Shown: piece after piece, positions 26,101 to 33,141 of the stretch
How the letters are laid out: each line of letters begins with the position of its first letter
How positions within the stretch are numbered: position 1 is the stretch's first letter
Assembly (NCBI GenBank): GCA_021788365.1
Contig: JAJYKS010000007.1
Location: 1-33,141 of the forward strand
Length of the DNA: 33,141 bases
Direction of reading: 5' to 3'
Source of the DNA: a bacterium
GTDB lineage: Bacteria; Patescibacteriota; Microgenomatia; UBA1400; UBA12108
Translations under genes and position numbers: made by a program
The notes under the pieces: generated by a model
Told to the model about the DNA's origin: nothing
The model's input: only the letters and a program-made list of their open reading frames with translations
The model's database searches: none

Positions 26101-29100
26101 CTATTGCAGATAATTCATCGCTTAACCTCAGTGGCGGATCAACAATGTCAGTCGGGGCCTGGTTTAAAACAACATCGTCAGGTACCGTGATTGCCAAAAC
26201 ACAGGGAGGAGTATCGTATCCAGACTTTTATCTTGTCGTCGGAGCCATATCGTCCGGAAAGATAACATTTACTATGTCTGTCACCGCAGGTACTTCTCAG
26301 GTGGCAGTCACCTCTAACACGACAGTTAATGACGGTAATTGGCACTATGCAATTGGTTCATATGATGGTGCGAACATGAATCTTTACATTGATGGAAAAT
26401 TAGACAATACAGCTGCAAGAACGGGAGCAGTTTATCACAATGCATCGGCATCTTTAGCAATTGGCGCGGTCTTGGGCACACCGAATTCCAGTTTTCTTAC
26501 AGGATCAGTCGACGAGCCATTCGTGACGGCGACAGCCCTCTCCGCCTCTCAGGTTAAACACATGTACGAGGTAGGTGCTCGTGCTCTCCAGTCCCACGCT
26601 ACTACCCTGGGTGGTGGTGGAGCCGACTTGAATCAAGAGTTAGGTGGCTCGGTCAATACGGTGGGAGACGCAAGACCGGACTACAACAACCAGTTTATGT
26701 ATGTCGGTACCAACGATGCGACGAATGGCAGGGTATCTAAGATTAGCTTAAACAGTGATACCAACGTCAAGACCTATGACAAAACCACCAATACCCCGAC
26801 AGGAGGTACCCTTCTGGCCAATGACAACACCAACACTCTCGCCGTCGGCTACAACCTGGAGACCGTGGGGAGCGCCACCAGTGGGGTAAAAACCATAGGG
26901 ATCGATTCCTACGCGACCGCCACCTCCGGCAACTTTATCGGCAAAACAGTCACCACTGCCGAATCTTTCAACCAAGCCTACGTCTGGAGCCAGTACACCC
27001 TGGACAGCTCCGACGCGAGCAACACCGTTGCCGTCTGGGCCAGCAACGACGGCGGCAGCAACTACTACCAATGCAATCTCACCAACACCGATTCCAGCCA
27101 GTCCCCTCCCGAGTACGAATACTTCTGCCAGTTCAACACTCCCGGCACTTCGCTCAAAACCAAGTTCGTTATGGCCCGCGGCTCCACCAAAACGAACACC
27201 TATATTACTCGTTACGGCGTAGCGTGGGTGAGCGGCGACGCCGTCGCGAGCGCCCCCGGCGGCAACGGACTTTACACCAACACCAATACCGCGGTCGCGA
27301 GCGGCAGCTACATCGACGTCGCCCACAACCAGGGGACGAACGATCTTTTGACAAACGCCTGGATCAATTCCCAATCCGTCTGGAAATCCCTGGATGCCAG
27401 CTACCAGCCGGCTATAGCCTGGGCAGGCAAAGATACGGAAAAAGGCGTCTACCACAACGCCGTCAATTCGTACGTACCAACCGCCGAGACTACCGACACC
27501 ACCACCAATCTCGCAAGCGGCCTCCTCTTTGACACGTTCGAAGACCAGACAAAAACCGACTCCGGCAGCACCACCGCCTCCATTACTACTCAGAAGCCGG
27601 ACGACGGCGCCGCCAACTATATGACCCTGCAAAATAGGGTCCAATCCGGCCGCGTCGGCCTCATGGGTGGCCAAACCATGAGTGCAGCAACCACCGACAA
27701 TGCCGGGAATACCTATCTAGGGAGTAGTACGGTCAACAAGGTCTTCTACTACGACCGTACCAAGGACAGTATCCCCCAGGTCCAGGTAGAGCTAGGGATC
27801 GATCCTAACTGGTACAACGGGGTAACCTTGTCGGTGGCAACAACCAGTGCCCAGTTTAGCCAAAACAGTACCACTCCCCAGAAGAACCCGAACTTAAGTA
27901 CCTCGTATAACGGCTCCCTGATTAAAGCCACGGGGACATATAGCAGTAACGCCAAGACTATCTATATCACCATCAAATCCCCCACCACCTTTGACTGGAC
28001 GGACTACAACGGCCAGGCTGCGACCGGTGTCACCATGACTCCCGGGACAGCCCAGGCCCTTGGCACGACCGGTGTCTCCGCTACCTTTACCTCCGCCTCC
28101 TACAACGTGGGCGATGTCTTCCGTATTGCTTCATGGTTTGTCGAGCCGGCTTCCGCGACCCGTGGCAGCAAAGCTCAGTTCCCGGAGAGGAGTAATGTAA
28201 TTACTCAAAATAACTACACTGATATTATTGACGCCGATACGCAAAAATTATGGATGCGTTTTAATGTGGTCGCCTGGAAGACATCGTACGTCGCTCTAAG
28301 CGCCAACATGCTCAACGGTATTCTCTATATCGCCAACAATAATAGTGCCGGTAGCGACGGCAACCTCAGGCGTCTCAATTTTGCAATCGATAACGACAAT
28401 TATCTCTATGAAGGGAGTACTTTCAAAGCCATTGGAGCCCAGACAACTATTGCTGCTAGAAATATTGCCGGTACCAGCAACGTCATTATCGCTCCCATTG
28501 GACTAGTTTCGCGCTACGCTAACGACGTCTCCGCCGCCGTCATCCCCAACCAGCCGACGGGACAGGTGACGGTAAGCGGGTGGGGATATGTGGCCGGAGA
28601 TGGGGTTAGCACAGTTCTGACAGAAGCCGTCAACTTCCCATACAAATTTAATACGACTCCAACTGTCCAAGTCTCTTGGGCTGGACAAGTAGCATCAACT
28701 CCCACTTCCTTATCAAGTTGTGCCACATCTGGCGGAAGCGGAGCAGGGCTAGGATCAACAACTGCAGCTGCAGTTGGCACAAATACATTTAACGTTAGTA
28801 TGGCAAAAAACACAAACGTTTTTGCGAGTGGTGTTTACTTCTGTTACACCTGGACCGCCACCGGCGTCGTCTCCCCCAAACAGTTTGTGGCAGTAGCAGA
28901 AGGAACGAGTATCGCCGGCGGCGCCACAGACGTAATCAATGAAACGGATGGCACGGTTGCTCATATAATGTCTGCAAACGGAGCAGTAAACACCCTTAAC
29001 TATCAATCAAAAGTCGCCATCGCCGGAAATAATCTCTATATGGGAGATGGATACCTCCCCTCTACTGGTATATCATCAGTGGATATCTACCATGGTATTC

Positions 29101-32100
29101 ACGGACTCACCTCAGAGGCAGGAGTTGCCCAATACAGACGCGGATATTATGAAGTAGGGGCTATTGGTGCCTCATTTATTCCAAGCATTTTAGGTACAGC
29201 CACCGGTGCCAACCAGATTACCTCGCTTGCCGCCACCGCCGGAACTTCAACTGTCGACGGCAAATCAAACACGCTCTACATCGGTACCACCTCTGGCCTT
29301 ACGGTATTACAAGAGAATCAAGGATCGGGGAACATCACAGACGGCTCGGAAGAATCCTCCGGTTCCGTCAAATACTACACCAAAGACTACGTCTCCGAAG
29401 AAATGGTCGGCGACATCCGCGGCATGTGGCCGCTCTCCAGTAATGGCGCATTATCTTTAACCGACGCCTCTATAAAAGGAGATACTCTCACCAATAACGG
29501 TAGTGTCACCGCTATTTCCGGCGTGCGTGGTATGGCGGCCAGCTTCAATGGAAGTAATTACTTATCCTGTACCGACGCGGCCTGTGGAGGAACGACCAAA
29601 TTAGACTCCGGCGGCACTACTTGGAGCTATGGTGCTTGGTATAAAACAACAATGACAGGGTCAGGGGGAACGGCTGGAAGAATTATTGGTAAATGGGGTA
29701 ATGGAACTGCTGGAATAGCATCGTATTTATTATCCATGGGAGATTCTGGCACCGGAAAATTGAGAGGCGTTATACAAAACAGCTCTGCAACACAAGGTAT
29801 TGTTGACGACACAACGACAAGTAATGATGGCAGCTGGCACTACGCCGTAGTAACGTATGATGGAGCTAGCCTTAAACTATATCGAGATGGACAACTAGTT
29901 AACCAAACCGCCACTACTGTCACAATCGCTGATGGAACGGCTGGTTTTGCGGTTGGAGCGGCTGACACACCAGGCTATTATTTTACCGGCTCCATCGACG
30001 AGCCCTTCGTGACCGCCACGGCTCTTTCTGCTGGTCAGGTTAAACACATGTACGAGGTAGGTGCTCGTGCCCTCCAGTCTCACGCCACAACCCTGGGTGG
30101 TGGTGGAGCCGATCTCAATCAAGAGTTAGGTGGCTCGGTCAATACGGTAGGAGACGCTCGCCCCGACTACAACAACCAGTTTATGTATGTCGGTACCAAT
30201 GACGCGACGAATGGCAGGGTATCTAAGATTAGCTTAAACAGTGATACCAACGTCAAGACGTATGACAAAACCACCAATACCCCCACGGGAGGGACACTCC
30301 TAGCCAACGACGATACCAACACTCTCGCCGTCGGCTACAACCTAGAGACCGTGGGGAGTGCCACCAGTGGAGTCAAGACTATGGGGGTAGATGACTATGC
30401 AACGGCCACGAGCGGCAGCTACTACAGCAAGACCTACACCCTCCCCCAGAATATTGGCTCGGCTGTGCTCTGGGCATCCCCAATCCTGGATAGTGCAGAC
30501 GCCGGCAACACGCTAACGGTCAAGGCCTCGGTCGACGGTGGTAGCACCTACACTACCTGTACCCTGGCCAGCACCGATTCCGCTCCCACCGTCCCCGAAA
30601 AAGAATATGCCTGCACCTTCCCCGCCTCCGGCTCTTCCCTCAAGATCCGCTTCGACTTTGCCCGCGGTTCTACGAAAACCAACACCTATCTCGTCCAGTA
30701 CGGCATCTCCTGGCTCGGCCAGAGTGGCTTTAAAATCGAGCAAACTGACAACAACACCGTCCGCCTCTACAACTACTCCGGAGAAACCCAAAACCTCCGC
30801 CTCGACGTCGTGACCGGCGGCCTCGGCAGGAACTCCGGCACCATCAGCCTGGCCCCCTCCGTGGCCGACGTCAACGCCAACTCCAACACCAACAGTATCT
30901 GGGTGAATAATACCGGCACCGGCGGCAATCTTCTCAAATTACAGTCAGGGGGAACCGATGTCCTTTCGCTCACACCCACGGGCAATCTGACCCTGACCGG
31001 CGACTTGCATTTGACGGGTAAGCTCTACGATTCAAATGTCACATCGGGCATCAGTCTCGGCGATGCGAGCAACTCCTCCCTGGTCGGCTTTGGCGCCTCC
31101 TCCTTGGTCGGCGCCCTCAACGAACTTAAAAATAGCAACGCCAACATCTCCCACAACGACTATCTCGATTGGGCCAATTACTATACCGCTAAAGCCGAAG
31201 GATCAAACTCCAACGTCAACAGTGCTCTGAACGGCCTCTTCTTCGACACCTTCGCCGATAGTACCAAACTGGACAGCGCCAACTCCACGAGTAGCGGCGC
31301 CATTCAAATCTCGGATCCATCCGCCGCTGTCAAACCTTCGGCGCCCTTCCGTGTCGGTCTCATGGGTGGCCAAACCATGAGTGCGGGGACAACCGACAAT
31401 GCGGGGAATACCTATCTTGGGAGTAGTACAGTCAACAAGGTCTTCTACTACGACCGTACCAAAGATAGTATCCCCCAGGTCCAGGTGGAGCTAGGGATCG
31501 ATCCTAACTGGTACAACGGAGTAACCTTGTCGGTGGCAACAACCAGTGCCCAGTTTAGCCAGAACAGTACCACTCCCCAGAAGAATCCGAACCTAAGTAC
31601 CACCTACAACGGCTCCCTGATCAAAGCCACGGGGACATATAGCAGTAACGCCAAGACTATCTATATCACCATCAAATCCCCCACCACCTTTGACTGGACC
31701 GACTACAACGGCCAGGCTGCTACCGGTGTCACCATGACTCCCGGGACAGCCCAGGCACTCGGGACAACCGGTGTCTCCGCAACCTTTACCTCCGCCTCCT
31801 ACAACGTGGGCGATGTCTTCCGTATTGCTTCATGGTTTGTCGAGCCCGCTTCCGCCACTCGCGGTAGCAAAGCTCAATTCCCGGAGAGGAGTAATATTAT
31901 TGGCACTTTAGCCAATAATACCAGTATTATTGATGCCGATACTCAAAAATTGTGGATGTCATTTACTGGAGGAAATAACAATACCGCGGCCACAATGACC
32001 ATGCTGGGGTATGAATCTAATTCGATAAATGCTCTCAACGGAGTTATTTATTCCGGAACTCCAAATAGCAACAATGTAGGTTTAACAATGATCCGCTTCA

Positions 32101-33141
32101 ATGTAGACTCTGCTTCTCATGCTGACGGTGGAGGGAATAATTATATGACCTGGAAAGGATCGGGGATTGCTGGCCGTAATGTTGCCTCAGGATATTCAAC
32201 TACTAATTCCTCCATATCTATTGTTAGTTCAGTTGTTAACGACGTCTCCGCCGCCGTCATCCCCAACCAACCCACCCAAACTGTGACGGTGAGTGGGTGG
32301 GGGTATATCCAAGGGAGCGGCCTTGGAACGATGGCTGAAACAGTTAGATTACCATATAAATTCAACGACATTCCAAATATAGTAACCAACATAGGGGGCG
32401 CGACAAACAGTGGCGCGCCTACAAATCTTTCAAGTTGTACAACTGGCGCATTCGGTTACGGTACGATTGCTGCTTCCGCCTCTTCTGTAGGAAATTCTTC
32501 ATTTACGGTAAACATGACCATGCCTAGTGGTACTTTTAGCTCCTCATATTATTATTGCTACACCTGGACCGCAACCGGCACCGTCTCTCCTAAGCAGTTT
32601 GTGGCCGTGGCAACCCAAGTTGGCAATACGGTCATTAATGAAACTAACCAATCATCTATCAATGTTTATAATAACGGATCTGGTTATCCAAATAAAAAGA
32701 TCTTCCTTACTTCAAAAGGCGAACTCTATTACACGGAAGATCTCACTCTTGCCAGAGCAGAAGACCAGCTTTTGGTAAAACGGAACGTTGCAGGACTCAC
32801 TACAAATCAAACTGGCGCCAATGGGTTTGATTATTATTACAATCATCAGTCCACCTCTATCCCCTCATTGGGAAGTCTGGCCTATGTCCATAGCTTGTAT
32901 GTAACCGAAAATACATCAACCTATATAAACGGTGGAAACACTGTCTATTTTGGTGATGATGGGGGTCTAAAACTAATTCAAGAAAATAGTAACTACGGAA
33001 ATGCGAGCGACGCGGGTGGTGGAACACCTGGTGGTTCCGTCAAATACTACACCAAAGACTACATTTCCGAGGAAATGGTCGGGGATGTCCGCTTAATGAC
33101 ACCATTTGCCGGAACTTCTGCATTATCTACCAACACCACTC
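20139..33141 (+). CDS. Giant membrane-anchored repetitive surface protein (partial, runs off window): tandem core-binding-like domains, TM, adhesin-like ectodomain with H-lectin-like and LamG-like modules
   Basis: Frame (codon starts at positions divisible by 3) read from ATG 20139; sections translated at the start, in the repeats and at the end (33060 tac att tcc gag gaa atg) stay in one frame. N-term LTSRKLYLADIKRFLHWLQ and LTVRSYKSDVTRYLHWAS; TM LLPFAILLLFTITLGVFSY; NNGNVGIGTANPSYLLDVNGNARI; DGNWHYAIGSYDGANMNLYIDGKL. Confidence 0.9.
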   Translation, partial: MKPNTAHPTFDTILATCKQFLASTHLSLTSRKLYLADIKRFLHWLQASKTLSESKGSPLDILTQPSNYTSYMESLRNNGADKSVLLRALASLKQLGTVLSATYSIANPTDGFTLKQRSDLSEDRIFAENYIKPFTNQLESEHLSPLTVRSYKSDVTRYLHWASSNTPSTQMDAVLGTKNREKYLDHLRQIDGMSSATIERKGKSIARFATWYAGAYPHAVLPDSSSAHLASGIGPIRPIRPIGPIRIGSSVPEEPIDSVKKNNSRKRFFLPIPRLFGPGSELLGVRNLLPFAILLLFTITLGVFSYRQFSRDRVVLTEAYPSTPVTPNRQISFQGRLENAGGTPITSATNFVFKLFDAASAGTQLYSSGTCSVTPDSDGVFNTQIGSTCGSAITSDVFTQNANVYLEVTVGAETLTPRQQIATVAYALNSETLQGFPISATVSAVRNTVVPMNQWGEILVGEQNPRMTGVSGTFQISAPALSLATTTGSSGNITIAPDGTGQVNVNGNTTTTNFFNVADAQLSTGTLITGTVGNNTTGFKLLDLLSGTSPTSKFSVDASGNTTLAGTLSLPNSNTLTGVTNYIEASGGLAVGSGTTYKLTSTGDLYANNIYTGGTQRLDSAGNLTNIGTTQLHGVTYTWPSADAGSSGYVLSSNAGGTLSWVAQTGGGGSTYWRLATGALSPVNDTLDLLLGGNATGSAKIGLINVNSGTPTATIAGTTANVATYLNGNGTLGTTNAQTLTLGSISTGNVILAPGGTTALTAAGANLTAAGTLTLPSTNTLTGVTNYLQLSQGLSVGGGTTYYIAGNGNGNLNGLTLGAALALPNTNSLTGVSGYVQFNNGISVGAATAYHFDNTGNLVAQGVSGTSLTDSGLTPGSIVFAGMAGLLSQNNGNFYWDNTNKHLGVGASGTNLLGTLDLRSTLGTLPVATISGATSMASLMVDQSGVGDLLTASKSGATKFVVANNGNVGIGTANPSYLLDVNGNARIVGATFTNNVYFANSSDTTGYYVDVNGNAKFLDLIASDTGNPGLTVGNGSIGFAKIGGSTISDNAGNLTLASDTGTTDITGNATTTGYVTVGNGIINSGVADGTSALGFTLNTNNTLTGADAKLLSIKNNGTEKMYLDASGNLYVSGTITSGAGFSVTAVNKSGGTVAKKALVVLDPTNANAFTTTTTPYSKAVFGVVQGVEVNSDTNNNGACDANETCLIAVAGEVDVTIKNTTTVAKGDYLFTSDTAGSAFSSAKQYDGLVGVVSDTTNAGSGYVKMIFKVQPQVTASAAIDKTSKHNEYWLYANDYTAVNEGTNTNANLLARGLTFDNFYDNTKTDSANTTVSGPAPVGGAAAPYRAGLMGGQTMSAATTDNAGNTYLGSSTVNKVFYYDRTKDSIPQVQVELGIDPNWYNGVTLSVATTSAQFSQNSTTPQKNPNLSTSYNGSLIKATGTYSSNAKTIYITIKSPTTFDWTDYNGQAATGVTMTPGTAQALGATGVSATFTSASYNVGDVFKIASWFTEPSSSTRGAKAQFPERSNIVATASSVDVIDADTQKLWMRFSTGGTTINNSNMIGATADPLNSTTALNGEIITANTGTVSNSTTFIRFFSDEARIANATGGNGHKYNGGISQRNSGLGIITSIYANFNIVAPQANDVAAAVIPNQPTGQVTVSGWGYIQGAAATNVSEAVNLPYKFNNIPKVNISYTGAKPTTAPTSLSDCNAAYNRYTVWTGPVTTTGFSAFIGLTDAADGNMSSSYYFCYTWTATGVVSPKQFVAVATGSSSSNGGTTVINETDGTSINISIGSQSGGTVWQDKVAFANNTLYLGGGGTPTPTYLAVYYGVHGLSASETSWAQYRNGYYFVGQQSSGWSATGPVILGANGARFTSLVATPNTSTINSHSNTIYAGTASGLSVIQENQGGGNVADGSVESSGSVKYYTKDYVSEEMVGDVRGMWPLSASGALSLSDVSVKGNTLTNTGSVTAVSGVRGMGATFNGSNYLSIADNSSLNLSGGSTMSVGAWFKTTSSGTVIAKTQGGVSYPDFYLVVGAISSGKITFTMSVTAGTSQVAVTSNTTVNDGNWHYAIGSYDGANMNLYIDGKLDNTAARTGAVYHNASASLAIGAVLGTPNSSFLTGSVDEPFVTATALSASQVKHMYEVGARALQSHATTLGGGGADLNQELGGSVNTVGDARPDYNNQFMYVGTNDATNGRVSKISLNSDTNVKTYDKTTNTPTGGTLLANDNTNTLAVGYNLETVGSATSGVKTIGIDSYATATSGNFIGKTVTTAESFNQAYVWSQYTLDSSDASNTVAVWASNDGGSNYYQCNLTNTDSSQSPPEYEYFCQFNTPGTSLKTKFVMARGSTKTNTYITRYGVAWVSGDAVASAPGGNGLYTNTNTAVASGSYIDVAHNQGTNDLLTNAWINSQSVWKSLDASYQPAIAWAGKDTEKGVYHNAVNSYVPTAETTDTTTNLASGLLFDTFEDQTKTDSGSTTASITTQKPDDGAANYMTLQNRVQSGRVGLMGGQTMSAATTDNAGNTYLGSSTVNKVFYYDRTKDSIPQVQVELGIDPNWYNGVTLSVATTSAQFSQNSTTPQKNPNLSTSYNGSLIKATGTYSSNAKTIYITIKSPTTFDWTDYNGQAATGVTMTPGTAQALGTTGVSATFTSASYNVGDVFRIASWFVEPASATRGSKAQFPERSNVITQNNYTDIIDADTQKLWMRFNVVAWKTSYVALSANMLNGILYIANNNSAGSDGNLRRLNFAIDNDNYLYEGSTFKAIGAQTTIAARNIAGTSNVIIAPIGLVSRYANDVSAAVIPNQPTGQVTVSGWGYVAGDGVSTVLTEAVNFPYKFNTTPTVQVSWAGQVASTPTSLSSCATSGGSGAGLGSTTAAAVGTNTFNVSMAKNTNVFASGVYFCYTWTATGVVSPKQFVAVAEGTSIAGGATDVINETDGTVAHIMSANGAVNTLNYQSKVAIAGNNLYMGDGYLPSTGISSVDIYHGIHGLTSEAGVAQYRRGYYEVGAIGASFIPSILGTATGANQITSLAATAGTSTVDGKSNTLYIGTTSGLTVLQENQGSGNITDGSEESSGSVKYYTKDYVSEEMVGDIRGMWPLSSNGALSLTDASIKGDTLTNNGSVTAISGVRGMAASFNGSNYLSCTDAACGGTTKLDSGGTTWSYGAWYKTTMTGSGGTAGRIIGKWGNGTAGIASYLLSMGDSGTGKLRGVIQNSSATQGIVDDTTTSNDGSWHYAVVTYDGASLKLYRDGQLVNQTATTVTIADGTAGFAVGAADTPGYYFTGSIDEPFVTATALSAGQVKHMYEVGARALQSHATTLGGGGADLNQELGGSVNTVGDARPDYNNQFMYVGTNDATNGRVSKISLNSDTNVKTYDKTTNTPTGGTLLANDDTNTLAVGYNLETVGSATSGVKTMGVDDYATATSGSYYSKTYTLPQNIGSAVLWASPILDSADAGNTLTVKASVDGGSTYTTCTLASTDSAPTVPEKEYACTFPASGSSLKIRFDFARGSTKTNTYLVQYGISWLGQSGFKIEQTDNNTVRLYNYSGETQNLRLDVVTGGLGRNSGTISLAPSVADVNANSNTNSIWVNNTGTGGNLLKLQSGGTDVLSLTPTGNLTLTGDLHLTGKLYDSNVTSGISLGDASNSSLVGFGASSLVGALNELKNSNANISHNDYLDWANYYTAKAEGSNSNVNSALNGLFFDTFADSTKLDSANSTSSGAIQISDPSAAVKPSAPFRVGLMGGQTMSAGTTDNAGNTYLGSSTVNKVFYYDRTKDSIPQVQVELGIDPNWYNGVTLSVATTSAQFSQNSTTPQKNPNLSTTYNGSLIKATGTYSSNAKTIYITIKSPTTFDWTDYNGQAATGVTMTPGTAQALGTTGVSATFTSASYNVGDVFRIASWFVEPASATRGSKAQFPERSNIIGTLANNTSIIDADTQKLWMSFTGGNNNTAATMTMLGYESNSINALNGVIYSGTPNSNNVGLTMIRFNVDSASHADGGGNNYMTWKGSGIAGRNVASGYSTTNSSISIVSSVVNDVSAAVIPNQPTQTVTVSGWGYIQGSGLGTMAETVRLPYKFNDIPNIVTNIGGATNSGAPTNLSSCTTGAFGYGTIAASASSVGNSSFTVNMTMPSGTFSSSYYYCYTWTATGTVSPKQFVAVATQVGNTVINETNQSSINVYNNGSGYPNKKIFLTSKGELYYTEDLTLARAEDQLLVKRNVAGLTTNQTGANGFDYYYNHQSTSIPSLGSLAYVHSLYVTENTSTYINGGNTVYFGDDGGLKLIQENSNYGNASDAGGGTPGGSVKYYTKDYISEEMVGDVRLMTPFAGTSALSTNTT
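20287..20305. repeat. Dispersed palindromic repeat in giant ORF
   Basis: CCCTGAGTGAATCGAAGGG. Confidence 0.7.
20482..20519. repeat. Perfect 17-bp inverted repeat, 4-nt loop, inside giant ORF
   Basis: AGCAAAGATCCGATCTT-TCCG-AAGATCGGATCTTTGCT. Confidence 0.95.
20831..20875 (+). repeat. 9-bp x 5 element, copy 8
   Basis: gcggtatag gacctatac gtccaatac gtcctattg gacctatac; encodes GIGPIRPIRPIGPIR. Confidence 0.9.
20878..20906. repeat. 13-bp inverted repeat (1 mismatch), 3-nt loop
   Basis: ATTGGCTCCTCTG-TTC-CAGAGGAACCAAT. Confidence 0.85.
20972..21001. repeat. 12-bp perfect inverted repeat, 6-nt loop
   Basis: AGGTTCCGAACT-TCTGGG-AGTTCGGAACCT. Confidence 0.9.
24176..26900 (+). repeat. Large ectodomain module, copy 1
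   Basis: LMGGQTMSAATTDNAGNTYLGSSTVNKVFYYDRTKDSIPQVQVELG ... LamG-like ... NTLAVGYNLETVGSATSGVK. Confidence 0.9.
27656..30380 (+). repeat. Large ectodomain module, copy 2
   Basis: 27661 onward is identical to 24181 onward for about 190 nt, then near-identical; same domain order. Confidence 0.9.
31355..33141 (+). repeat. Large ectodomain module, copy 3 (partial)
   Basis: Starts 31360 tcatgggtggccaaaccatgagtgcg...; same order, cut by window end. Confidence 0.9.

Noticed and set aside
26748-27674. 308-aa minus-strand ORF
   Set aside because: Antisense to the giant ORF; Gly/Val/Ala-rich composition typical of a shadow frame in GC-rich repetitive coding DNA.

Overview
The window looks like accessory and surface-protein territory of a small-genome bacterium, probably Patescibacteria/CPR. 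That lineage call is inference from gene style, with no marker tree. A minus-strand block carries a leucine leader peptide with attenuator, leuS, an EamA-like permease, comEA, and a comEC split into two overlapping ORFs. Plus-strand blocks encode exported beta-sandwich proteins paired with DUF916/WxL-interacting-like anchors, an adjacent dockerin-like/cohesin-like gene pair, a four-helix-bundle protein, and a giant ORF (20139 to the window end, at least 4334 codons) missing from the ORF track because it has no stop in the window. The giant protein starts with two tyrosine-recombinase core-binding-like (SAM-like) domains, then a TM helix, then a repetitive lectin/LamG-like ectodomain with ~3.5 kb modules in which near-identical blocks flank divergent cassettes. 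The strongest candidate for something undescribed is a family of eight discrete 45-bp elements, each five 9-bp units (about G[A/T]CNTATNN), between 17.15 and 20.88 kb. All share one orientation. Seven are translated in-frame in two different reading frames, two of them forming signal-peptide cores, and one is mostly intergenic. Other notable signals: a textbook leucine attenuator upstream of leuS; dispersed palindromic CCTGAG...CGAAGG repeats inserted in-frame in leuS and elsewhere; a recurrent TATAMT-6nt-ATG arrangement suggesting leaderless mRNAs; and a T-box-like element at the left edge.
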